Assembly (NCBI GenBank): GCA_031269165.1
Contig: JAISZQ010000389.1
Location: forward strand, 1 to 10,880
Direction: 5' to 3'
DNA: 10,880 nt
DNA from: Spirochaetaceae bacterium
GTDB taxonomy: Bacteria; Spirochaetota; Spirochaetia; Treponematales; Breznakiellaceae
Position numbers and translations under genes: made by a program. This document shows, piece by piece, positions 1 to 5,428 of this stretch. Within the stretch, counting starts at the first letter, position 1. Each line of letters begins with the position of its first letter. The notes under the pieces were generated by a model. That model worked only from the letters and a program-made list of their open reading frames with translations, made no database searches and was not told the DNA's origin.

Positions 1-43
1 CCTGTTCGTCAACAGACATTCGTCTAACATCAATTCGTTCCAT
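1..43 (-). CDS. 5' end of a gene cut by the window edge, possibly an IS630-type transposase
   Basis: Fourteen codons are visible from an ATG at 43, reading MERIDVRRMSVDEQ and open to the window edge. The pattern (short N-terminus with I/MDxRxLSxEAQ-like wording) resembles the start of IS630-family transposases, which begin just before an HTH domain. That resemblance is from memory and covers very few residues. A near-consensus promoter on the same strand ends seven bases before the ATG, which supports a real start here and predicts an almost leaderless mRNA. No Shine-Dalgarno sequence is visible. A DNA-binding protein of another family is equally possible. Confidence 0.35.
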   Translation of the reverse strand, partial: MERIDVRRMSVDEQ

Positions 44-50
44 GCTTATG

Positions 51-80
51 ATTATATAATATGTTGGGTTGTTATGTCAA
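51..80 (-). promoter_or_regulatory. Strong sigma-70-type promoter for the left-edge gene
   Basis: On the minus strand, TTGACA (80 to 75) and TATAAT (56 to 51) are separated by 18 bases. Both hexamers are perfect matches to the housekeeping consensus. The local sequence is strikingly AT-rich compared with the rest of the window. The predicted transcription start falls at or next to the ATG at 43. Confidence 0.7.
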
Positions 81-150
81 GCACTTATTATATACTATGT
101 AATATTGCCGGGTCAGTAAGCAAATGGGCCGCATCAACACGAACAAAAGC

Positions 151-279
151 GTCATTGCGAGCGAGCGGCACATTGCCAAGCGAAACAATCCAGAAGGCAA
201 CGCGAAGCGTTTGCCCGCCTTCCCCGGCTGGATTGCTTCGTCGCTATTGGCAACCGTGTTGCCGCCTCCTCGCAATGAC
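151..279. repeat. CATTGCGAG palindromic element, copy 1
   Basis: The element starts with GTCATTGCGAGCGAGC and ends with CCTCGCAATGAC, an inverted terminal pair. A second inverted pair lies inside it (CAATCCAG near 188 and CTGGATTGCTTCG near 230). It also has a small hairpin, GGCAACCGTGTTGCC. It is MITE-like in size and structure and encodes no protein. Similar CATTGCGAG elements are widespread in bacterial intergenic DNA. Confidence 0.85.
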
Positions 280-403
280 GAGGCCGCCCCACCGAGGAAC
301 CAACCGGTTCCCCGCCTAGTATCGATACATAACAGCCCCTGTTATCGATGCATAACAGGCTTAGGCGCGTATACGGAACAGGCTTAGGGAGGGATGCCCA
401 CCC

Positions 404-529
404 GTCATTGCGAGCGAAGCGCGGCAATCCAGGGTGAAAGCCCCTCGGCCCCCCTATGGGGGGAGCACGTCCCTCGACTGGATTGCTTCGTCGCTATTGG
501 CAACCGTGTTGCCGCCTCCTCGCAATGAC
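404..529. repeat. CATTGCGAG palindromic element, copy 2
   Basis: Same terminal inverted pair as the copy at 151 (GTCATTGCGAGCGAAGCG and CCTCGCAATGAC). The internal part differs and contains a CCCCCCTATGGGGGG palindrome. A further half-element ending CTCCTCGCAATGACGG follows at about 536-557. This copy opens the first unit of the tandem duplication. Confidence 0.85.
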
Positions 530-582
530 GATGGCCGCTTCGCTCCTCGCAATGACGGTGCGTCGTTGCGTCCGTCACCCAC

Positions 583-709
583 GTCATTGCGAGCGAAGCG
601 CGGCAATCCAGGGTGAAAGCCCCTCGGCCCCCCCTATGGGGGGAGCACGTCCCTCGACTGGATTGCTTCGTCGCTATTGGCAACCGTGTTGCCGCCTCCT
701 CGCAATGAC
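583..709. repeat. CATTGCGAG palindromic element, copy 3
   Basis: Nearly identical to the copy at 404-529. The difference is one extra C in the C-run before TATGGGGGG. It forms the second unit of the tandem duplication. Confidence 0.85.
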
Positions 710-762
710 GATGGCCGCTTTGCTCCTCGCAATGACGGTGCGTCGTTGCGTCCGTCACCCAC

Positions 763-840
763 GTCATTGCGAGCGAAGCGCGGCAATCCAGAGGGCACGC
801 CCCTCGACTGGATTGCTTCGGGCTACGCCCTCGCAATGAC
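763..840. repeat. CATTGCGAG palindromic element, copy 4 (short)
   Basis: It begins with the same ~28 bases as copies 2 and 3, then is shortened internally. It retains CCCCTCGACTGGATTGCTTCG and closes with CTCGCAATGAC. The shorter spacer gives a tighter hairpin, so this may be an internally deleted derivative. Confidence 0.8.
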
Positions 841-903
841 GGGGGGTTCGCCGAGGTACCGATACGGAACAGGCTTAGGCGCGTATGGGGAGACTTCCCC
901 TGT

Positions 904-1095
904 CAACAACTTAAGAATTTTGGTCCGCGAATGTACGCGAATAAGCGCCATTGGCGTTACGAATGATACATACCCAGCAGTGCGTATTCGCAACGCCATG
1001 TATGGCGCGTATTCGCATACATTCGCGTACATTCGCGGACAAAAAAACTAAAAATCTGTGTGATCCGTTGACCACTCTTATATTCCATTTGCTTA
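904..1095 (+). repeat. ~190-bp palindromic repeat, copy 1
   Basis: It opens with CAACAAC, TAAGAATTTTGG and GTCCGCGAATG, continues through a long imperfect palindrome (923-1040, closing CATTCGCGGAC) and an A-run at 1041-1047, and ends with CCATTTGCTTA. The reverse complement recurs at 5202-5373. This copy begins 13 bases past the ymdB-like stop codon. Read in the direction of that gene, the T-run comes before the hairpin, so it is not a standard intrinsic terminator. Confidence 0.85.
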
Positions 1096-1107
1096 AAAGG
1101 AGAATCA

Positions 1108-1893
1108 CTACCCGATGGCACGGCTTACTCGTTCTATTGACCGCGCTTTGCCGTTGTCGGCGATGTCCACGAGGACGCCCTGGAGCGCGGGGGCGGTTTC
1201 GGCTTCTTTTTGCCAGGCGGGGATGCCGGTTACGTATGCGCGGATGACGATTTCGGGGACGAGGCCGCCCACGGAGATTTGGCTTCCGGTCAGGCCCGCG
1301 CAGGTGATGCAGGCGGTGCCACCGGGGAGGACGCGGTTGTCGGTGGTTTGGACGCGGGTGTGGGAGCCGATCGCCGCCGAACAATGGCCGTCTACCAGCG
1401 CAAACAGGGTTTTCTTTTCGGCGGTGGCGAGGGCGTGGAAGTCGAGGAGGAGAAACGGGGTTTCCGCGCGCAGTTTTTCGAGGAGCGGGAGGGCGGCTTG
1501 ATAGGGGTTTTCGCCGTGCAACTTTGCAAAGCCGACTTGCCCCAGCAGTTGTACAACGGCGATCCGCATTCCGCCTCCTGCATCGAAGATCCGCGCCCCG
1601 CATCCCGGCGCGTCGGGAACGAGGTTGTAAGGACGGATGACGAAGGGGAGTTTGTCGAGGTTTCCCGTCAGGTCTTTTTTGTAGAAGCTGAAATCCCCCA
1701 GCGTGATCGCGTTTGCGCCGAGTTTGTGGAGGTAGGCGGCGTGTTCCCGGCCGAGACCCCCGCCCGCAGTCGCGCCGTCCGCGTTGGCAACCACAAAGTC
1801 GATGGCGCGTGTCTTCTTCAACGCCGACAATCCCCGGCGAAACGCGTAGATTCCGGCCTTGCCGACAATCTCGGCGGCGTAGAAGACCGTCAT
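1108..1893 (-). CDS. ymdB: YmdB-like (TIGR00282-type) metallophosphoesterase with altered active site
   Basis: The 261-residue protein has the size and order of motifs of the YmdB/DR1281 family, 2',3'-cyclic nucleotide phosphodiesterases acting in the cytoplasm. Family wording is clear in EIVGKAG (8-14), DFVVAN (32-37), ITLGD (63-67), DFHALATAEK (151-160), GSHTRVQT (176-183), NRVLPGGTA (186-194) and EIVIRAYVTG (224-233). Compared with family residues as I recall them, Asp8 is Glu, Glu39 is Asp, Asn40 is Gly39+1, Asn67 is Asp, catalytic His68 is Phe, and the second His of HTH is Arg180; His153 and His178 remain. Activity is therefore doubtful or changed. The ATG at 1893 overlaps the rnhA stop as ATGA, indicating translational coupling. 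The frame is open further upstream, but that extension only shadows rnhA. Confidence 0.85.
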   Translation of the reverse strand: MTVFYAAEIVGKAGIYAFRRGLSALKKTRAIDFVVANADGATAGGGLGREHAAYLHKLGANAITLGDFSFYKKDLTGNLDKLPFVIRPYNLVPDAPGCGARIFDAGGGMRIAVVQLLGQVGFAKLHGENPYQAALPLLEKLRAETPFLLLDFHALATAEKKTLFALVDGHCSAAIGSHTRVQTTDNRVLPGGTACITCAGLTGSQISVGGLVPEIVIRAYVTGIPAWQKEAETAPALQGVLVDIADNGKARSIERVSRAIG

Positions 1894-2513
1894 GACGAAA
1901 GCCCGGCCCTGACCGCCTGGATCGCCTCTTGAACCAGCGCGTCGCAGCGTTCGTTGAGCGGGTTGCCCGCATGGCCCTTCACCCATTGCCAGCGTATCGC
2001 ATACCCGGCGGCAAGCGCGTCGAGTTTCTTCCATAGATCAGCGTTTTTCACCGGCTGCTTGGCGGAGGTGATCCAGCCCTTTTGCTTCCAGCCCACGATC
2101 CACTCGCTGATGCCCTTCTGGACGTACTGCGAGTCGGTGAACACCGTTACCCCGTCTATCGGGCCGCCGAGCGAGGACACCATTTCCAGCGCGTTGATCA
2201 CCGCCGTGAGTTCCATGCGGTTGTTGGTCGTCGCCGCCTCCCCGCCGTTCTTACTTATCAGGCCGCGTCCAAGAGAAGCCCCTTCGGGGCCGGGGGCGTT
2301 ACGGGGGCGGGGAGCCCCCGTAGAGGGGGGTAGCGGAAGACCACAAGCGCAAGCGGTGGGCTGGAGCGAGGGGGGAGACTTCCCCCCCTTTGTTGCTTCG
2401 GACGCTTCCCCCAAAAGGGAAGCCCCTGCGGGGTCGGGGAATAGGACGAATGCCCAGCCGCCCGGTCCCGGGTTTCCTGAGCAACCGCCGTCGGTATAGA
2501 TATTTATTCTCAT
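1890..2513 (-). CDS. rnhA: Ribonuclease HI carrying a ~48-residue repeat-derived insertion
   Basis: RNase HI cleaves the RNA strand of RNA-DNA hybrids in the cytoplasm (primer removal, R-loops). The 207-residue protein keeps all catalytic positions: Asp8 (YTDGGCSGNPGPGG), Glu101 (TTNNRMEL), Asp127 (FTDSQYV), His181 and Asp191 (KGHAGNPLNERCD). The family is usually about 155 residues. The excess is one block between the first strands, about residues 28-83, rich in Pro, Gly and Ala, whose DNA is a dispersed repeat (see 2271-2433). The frame is intact through it. The start at 2513 gives the normal MRINIYTDGG N-terminus; an upstream ATG at 2624 would only add residues antisense to the HIT gene. 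It is the first gene of a two-gene unit with the YmdB-like gene. Confidence 0.95.
   Translation of the reverse strand: MRINIYTDGGCSGNPGPGGWAFVLFPDPAGASLLGEASEATKGGKSPPSLQPTACACGLPLPPSTGAPRPRNAPGPEGASLGRGLISKNGGEAATTNNRMELTAVINALEMVSSLGGPIDGVTVFTDSQYVQKGISEWIVGWKQKGWITSAKQPVKNADLWKKLDALAAGYAIRWQWVKGHAGNPLNERCDALVQEAIQAVRAGLSS
2271..2433. repeat. GC-rich palindromic repeat inserted in frame within rnhA
   Basis: The insert is bounded by near-direct 19-base repeats at 2271-2289 and 2415-2433 (17 of 19 identical), 144 bases apart, exactly 48 codons. Inside are the shared motif GGGGGCGTTACGGGGG (2292-2307), a perfect 8-bp stem (2301-2308 with 2314-2321) and blocks GGTAGCG, AAGACC and GGAGCGAGGGGG. 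The same blocks in the same order occur at 5067-5155 on the opposite strand. The flanking repeats contain CCCC-NNN-GGGG mini-hairpins. Confidence 0.8.
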
Positions 2514-2532
2514 ATCGTCTATTCTATCAGGT
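2514..2532. promoter_or_regulatory. 19-base divergent start region with overlapping -10-like hexamers
   Basis: rnhA starts at 2513 leftward and the HIT gene at 2533 rightward. The plus strand has TATTCT at 2520-2525; the minus strand has TAGAAT at 2526-2521. Each hexamer ends exactly seven bases before its own ATG. No convincing -35 hexamer is visible at 16-18 bases for either, and no Shine-Dalgarno sequence precedes rnhA. The promoter call is inference from spacing. Confidence 0.4.
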
Positions 2533-2877
2533 ATGAACGATTGCGTCTTTTGTAAGATCATTTCGGGGGCGATTCCGGCGCAAAAATTGTTCGAAGACGA
2601 TGATGTTTTCGCGTTTTTCGACATCGCGCCTCAGGCTCCGGTGCATTTTCTCGTGGTCCCGAAGAAGCATATCACGAGCCTCATGGAAGCGGAAGAGGGC
2701 GACACGGCCTTGCTTGGCACACTGCTCCAGACGGCCCAGCGGCTCGCCAAAGAGCAGGGTTGCGGCGAGAAGGGCGGGCGGTTCGTGATCAACTGTAAGA
2801 GTGACGGCCTCCAGAGTGTCGATCACCTGCACGTCCATGTCTTGGGCGGCAGAAAACTGGGATGGCCGCCGGGTTAA
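2533..2877 (+). CDS. hinT: HIT-family nucleotide-binding hydrolase (HinT-like)
   Basis: The 114-residue protein is a complete histidine-triad protein. These cytoplasmic enzymes hydrolyse nucleoside phosphoramidates and acyl-AMP-type compounds. The signature HLHVHV is at 98-103, with His100 as the expected nucleophile. Cys4 and Cys7 with His46 fit the zinc site seen in some family members. ISGAIPAQKLFEDDDVFAF and DIAPQAPVHFLVVPKKH match the N-terminal half, and the C-terminus GGRKLGWPPG is the usual ending. It is the first gene of the plus-strand operon; its stop TAA overlaps the next ATG as TAATG. No strong ribosome binding site is visible. Confidence 0.93.
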   Translation: MNDCVFCKIISGAIPAQKLFEDDDVFAFFDIAPQAPVHFLVVPKKHITSLMEAEEGDTALLGTLLQTAQRLAKEQGCGEKGGRFVINCKSDGLQSVDHLHVHVLGGRKLGWPPG

Positions 2878-3401
2878 TGCCGAAAACCGTTATGAGAAAC
2901 GTTATTATTATCGCCGGTATTTTTATTGCCCTTTCCTCGGGTAACGCCCAAGAAGCGGTGTCTCAGGCGGAGGCGGCCGAGGCGGCACAAACGGTACCCG
3001 TAACGGAAGCGGCGTCTCCCGGAGCGGTTCCCGATGTCGAAAACATGGTGGGTCTCACGTTGCGCGAGGTGTTTGCGTTTTACGGGCAGCCGGATGCCGT
3101 TCACGCGGTACGCGGGGTCGAGGAATGGCAGGACGACGTGGTATTCGTCTATGACGAGCGCAGGCTGGACATATACATCTACAAAGACCGGGTCTGGCAA
3201 GTGAGTGCTCAGTCGGCTCTGGGGGTAAAAAAGGGCGACCAGAAGACAACGGCGCTGCGGATTCTGAGCGGAAAGGTCGAGGACAAGGGCGATCATGTGC
3301 TCTACCGTTATCCTGAGAGCGTATGGCCGAAATATGCGCGGCTTAGTTTTGACGCTTTGGACAGAATAAGCGCGATTTATATCTACCGGCCGGATATGTG
3401 A
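2877..3401 (+). CDS. Small exported protein of unknown function
   Basis: I do not recognise the family. From the ATG at 2877 the protein has 174 residues. It starts with a basic stretch (MPKTVMRN) and a hydrophobic core (VIIIAGIFIALSSG), with a likely signal peptidase I site after GNA, so it should be periplasmic; there is no lipobox Cys. An Ala/Glu-rich linker to about residue 50 precedes a compact domain with LTLREVFAFYGQPDAV, DDVVFVYDERRLDIYIYKDRVW and SALGVKKGD. The G-x-P turn before paired strands loosely recalls small BamE-like envelope domains, but that is only impression. The TAATG overlap with the HIT gene favours this start; ATGs at 2862 and 2892 are alternatives. aroDE follows six bases later. 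Confidence 0.8.
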   Translation: MPKTVMRNVIIIAGIFIALSSGNAQEAVSQAEAAEAAQTVPVTEAASPGAVPDVENMVGLTLREVFAFYGQPDAVHAVRGVEEWQDDVVFVYDERRLDIYIYKDRVWQVSAQSALGVKKGDQKTTALRILSGKVEDKGDHVLYRYPESVWPKYARLSFDALDRISAIYIYRPDM

Positions 3402-3407
3402 GGGACT

Positions 3408-4958
3408 ATGGGGGCGAAAATTTGTTTGTGCCTGACGGGGAAAACGCTCAGGCGCGATTTGCAGGTGATCGAGAAATACCGGAAGTATATTGACCTTGTG
3501 GAACTGCGCGTCGACTGCCTTGATCCGGTGGAACGGTTCGACTTGAGGCCCTTCCCCGAACAGGCGGATCTCCCGGTCATTCTGACCATCCGGCGCAAGG
3601 AAGACGGCGGAAACTGGTGCGGCGGGGAATCGACACGCATCACGCTCCTCGCAAAAGGGCTCGCCTTCGCGCAGACCGACAGGCGGCGCAACTTTGCCTA
3701 TGTCGATATTGAAGAAGACCTCTCGGTCCCCGGCATCGAAGAGGTGGCGCGTGCTTTCGGCACCCGCATCATCCGGTCTTTTCACAACATTCGGGGCACC
3801 GATTCCGATCTGACCGCCAAAATCCGGGGTTTGTGCCGTTTTGGCGACGAGATTGCAAAGGTGGCGGTCATGGCGAACACCCTCTCGGACGTACAGAGGC
3901 TCTGGCGGGCGGCGAAAGACCTTCAAAACAGGGAAAAAATCCTTATCAGCATGGGGCCGCTGGGTGCCGGCACTCGTATTTTGGCCGACCGGATGGGCTC
4001 GTCCTTCACCTATACCTCGGCAAAAGACGAACTCGGCTTCCCCCAGGCAGCCTCCGGCCAAATTGACCCCAAAGAGTTGGTCGAATGCTACCACTTCCGT
4101 TCGCTAGACGGAAATAAAGGGAAGGAAGAAAAGGAAAGAAAAGGTGAAAAAACCGCCGTGCTGGGCATCACGGGCTATCCGCTTACTGCCACCGACAGCC
4201 CCAAACTGCACAACGCCATGTACCCCCGCGATTCCCTTGATGCCGTCTACCTTCCCTTTCCCGCCGCCGCGATTGGGGATTTTCTCTCCCTTGCCGATGA
4301 GATCGGCCTTCACGGCGCGTCCGTCACCGTCCCCCACAAAGAGGCGATCCTCCCGCACCTCGCCTTCGCCTCCCCGGAAGTCAAGCATATCGGCGCGTGC
4401 AACACCATCGTGCGCCGTCCTGACGGATGGCACGGCTACAACACCGACGCCGAGGGCTTTTCCTCCTCGCTTCTCGCCTTCATCTATGGAGACGAGACCA
4501 AAATGACGGAAAAACAACGGGCAAAACGCAATTTGAGAGGAAAAAAGATCACCGTCGTAGGGGCAGGCGGCGCGGCGCGGGCGATTGTCGCGGAGATACA
4601 CAGGCTCAAAGGCAAGGCCCTCGTTCTGAACCGCACCCCCGCCAATGCCAACGAGTTAGCGACCCGCTACGGCTTCCGCTGGGGCTGCCTCGACGAATTC
4701 GGCGCCGTGCGGACGGCCACGTTTAACGACATCATCATCCAGACCACCCCGATCGGCATGGAAGGCGATACCGGCGACCCTTTCCCCCTCTACCAGTTCA
4801 CCGGCCGCGAAATCGTCTACGACATCATCTACAAACCCGAACGCACCCCCTTCCTGCGCCGGGCCCAAGAAGCCGGGTGCAAAATCCTGAACGGCTACGA
4901 TATGCTCGTCCGCCAAGCCATAGGGCAACACCGCATCTTCTTTGACCTGCCGGAATAG
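3408..4958 (+). CDS. aroDE: Bifunctional 3-dehydroquinate dehydratase (type I) / shikimate dehydrogenase
   Basis: This 516-residue fusion carries out shikimate pathway steps 3 and 4 (dehydroquinate to dehydroshikimate to shikimate, NADPH). Residues 1-233 are type I dehydroquinase: VELRVD (31-36), His126 in RSFH, Schiff-base Lys151 in AKVAVM, ISMGPLGAGTR (180-190) and the FPQAASGQ loop (211-218). A charged Lys/Glu linker occupies about 235-248. Residues 249-516 are shikimate dehydrogenase: SPKLHN (264-269), Lys311 in VTVPHK, NT (332-333), Asp347 in NTDAEGF, NADP-binding GAGGAA (385-390), NRT (408-410) and Gln503 in MLVRQ. Usual His/Ser residues just before SP are Ala-Thr here, a mild departure. 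The same fusion is known in plants, chlamydiae and some spirochaetes. GAGG lies four bases before the ATG. It is last in the operon. Confidence 0.95.
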   Translation: MGAKICLCLTGKTLRRDLQVIEKYRKYIDLVELRVDCLDPVERFDLRPFPEQADLPVILTIRRKEDGGNWCGGESTRITLLAKGLAFAQTDRRRNFAYVDIEEDLSVPGIEEVARAFGTRIIRSFHNIRGTDSDLTAKIRGLCRFGDEIAKVAVMANTLSDVQRLWRAAKDLQNREKILISMGPLGAGTRILADRMGSSFTYTSAKDELGFPQAASGQIDPKELVECYHFRSLDGNKGKEEKERKGEKTAVLGITGYPLTATDSPKLHNAMYPRDSLDAVYLPFPAAAIGDFLSLADEIGLHGASVTVPHKEAILPHLAFASPEVKHIGACNTIVRRPDGWHGYNTDAEGFSSSLLAFIYGDETKMTEKQRAKRNLRGKKITVVGAGGAARAIVAEIHRLKGKALVLNRTPANANELATRYGFRWGCLDEFGAVRTATFNDIIIQTTPIGMEGDTGDPFPLYQFTGREIVYDIIYKPERTPFLRRAQEAGCKILNGYDMLVRQAIGQHRIFFDLPE

Positions 4959-5066
4959 CCGCCTTCCGCCCCTTTGGGGCGAATGGAAAAGGGAAAATGA
5001 GAAGGGGAAAATGAAAGGGGGAAACGATGCGGGCCTCCAAGCCTCAGCCATTTTCCCTTATCAAAT

Positions 5067-5155
5067 TCCCCGAAGGGGGAAAGCCTTCCCCCTCGCTCCG
5101 GTCTTGCGCCCTACGCTACCCCCTTCAACGGGGGTCAGACCCCCGTAACGCCCCC
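5067..5155 (-). repeat. GC-rich palindromic repeat, intergenic copy
   Basis: Read on the minus strand it gives GGGGGCGTTACGGGGG (5155 to 5140), then GGTAGCG, AAGACC, GGAGCGAGGGGG and CTTTCCCCC, the same blocks in the same order as the insert in rnhA. The hairpin at 5128-5146 corresponds to the rnhA hairpin, but its closing C-G pair is replaced by T-A. A TCCCC-GAA-GGGGGA mini-hairpin lies at 5067-5080. Confidence 0.75.
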
Positions 5156-5201
5156 GGATCACAGCGGCGGCTTGCGTCTCGCAGGGTTTTTGAACAGGCT
5201 C

Positions 5202-5373
5202 TAAGCAAAGGGAATGTAAGAGTGGTCAACGGATTACACAGATTTTTAGTTTTTTTGTCCGCGAATGCGCGCCATACATGGCGTTGCGAATACGCGCTGA
5301 TGGGTATGTATCATTCGTAACGCCAATGGCGCTTATTCGCGCTCATTCGCGGACCAAAATTCTTACGTTGTTG
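5202..5373 (-). repeat. ~190-bp palindromic repeat, copy 2 (inverted, slightly shorter)
   Basis: This is the reverse complement of 904-1095 with high identity over the full length, including the ends (TAAGCAAAG at 5202 and TTACGTTGTTG near 5373) and GAGTGGTCAACGGAT. It lacks about 20 bases of the palindromic arm present in copy 1. The core hairpin spans 5257-5354. It sits downstream of aroDE, mirroring copy 1 downstream of the ymdB-like gene. Confidence 0.85.
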
Positions 5374-5393
5374 CCGGCGGGTGCTCCGGGGGC

Positions 5394-5422
5394 TTGCATC
5401 CCATCGCCGCACACGGTAGCAT
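5394..5422 (+). promoter_or_regulatory. Promoter for the TrpR/YerC-like gene
   Basis: TTGCAT (5394-5399) and TAGCAT (5417-5422) are separated by 17 bases. Each matches the sigma-70 consensus at four positions. The -10 ends six bases before the ATG at 5429, and there is no Shine-Dalgarno sequence, so the transcript is predicted to start at or next to the start codon. Confidence 0.5.
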
Positions 5423-5428
5423 ATCGTT

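Larger units (their letters stand above)
404..762. repeat. Tandem duplication of a ~180-bp unit (two full copies plus the start of a third)
   Basis: Units begin at 404 and 583, and a third begins at 763 before diverging. The two full units differ by a one-base indel in a C-run and a C/T change at 541 versus 721. Near identity points to recent duplication. The unit contains one palindromic element and a trailing half-element. There are no short unique spacers, so this is not a CRISPR array. Confidence 0.85.
81..1107. other. Non-coding repeat-rich region
   Basis: No reading frame here looks like a protein gene. The open frames are accidental translations of repeats rich in Arg, Pro and Ser. 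The stretch holds four CATTGCGAG-bounded elements (151-279, 404-529, 583-709, 763-840), a ~180-bp tandem duplication and the ~190-bp palindromic repeat at 904-1095. Short degenerate repeats of the type GGAACAGGCTTAGG also recur near 345-390 and 865-885, with GCGCGTAT following at two of the sites. Confidence 0.8.
4959..5428. other. Intergenic region between aroDE and the TrpR-like gene
   Basis: No coding frame is convincing. Contents in order: a stem-loop CGCCCC-TTT-GGGGCG at 4967-4981, without a following T-run and so a weak terminator candidate; a purine tract of GGGAAAATGA-like units at about 4983-5027; the reverse-complement copy of the rnhA-type GC-rich repeat (5067-5155); the second ~190-bp palindromic repeat (5202-5373); and the promoter of the next gene (5394-5422). 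Confidence 0.75.

Noticed and set aside
404..840. Possible CRISPR array
   Set aside because: The repeat unit is ~180 bp with identical interiors and no unique spacers of regular length; the copies are palindromic elements in tandem.
74..1051. Several overlapping open frames of 60-140 codons on both strands
   Set aside because: They are translations of the palindromic repeats (recurrent RHCERSAAIQ and LAMT wording), which appear in any frame crossing these elements.
911..1972. A 353-codon minus-strand frame overlapping the ymdB-like gene
   Set aside because: Extremely Arg/Pro-rich, no family resemblance, and it shadows a gene with clear motifs in another frame.
1894..2034. N-terminal extension of the YmdB-like protein from an ATG at 2034
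   Set aside because: The added 47 residues lie entirely within rnhA and have no family counterpart; the ATGA overlap gives the normal family start.
2874..4094. A 406-codon minus-strand frame
   Set aside because: Antisense to the exported protein gene and aroDE, which have clear signal peptide and enzyme motifs; the composition is that of a shadow frame.
4967..4981. Intrinsic terminator for the aroDE operon
   Set aside because: The stem is good, but no T-run follows, and the CCCC-TTT-GGGG form matches mini-hairpins of the GC-rich repeat family.
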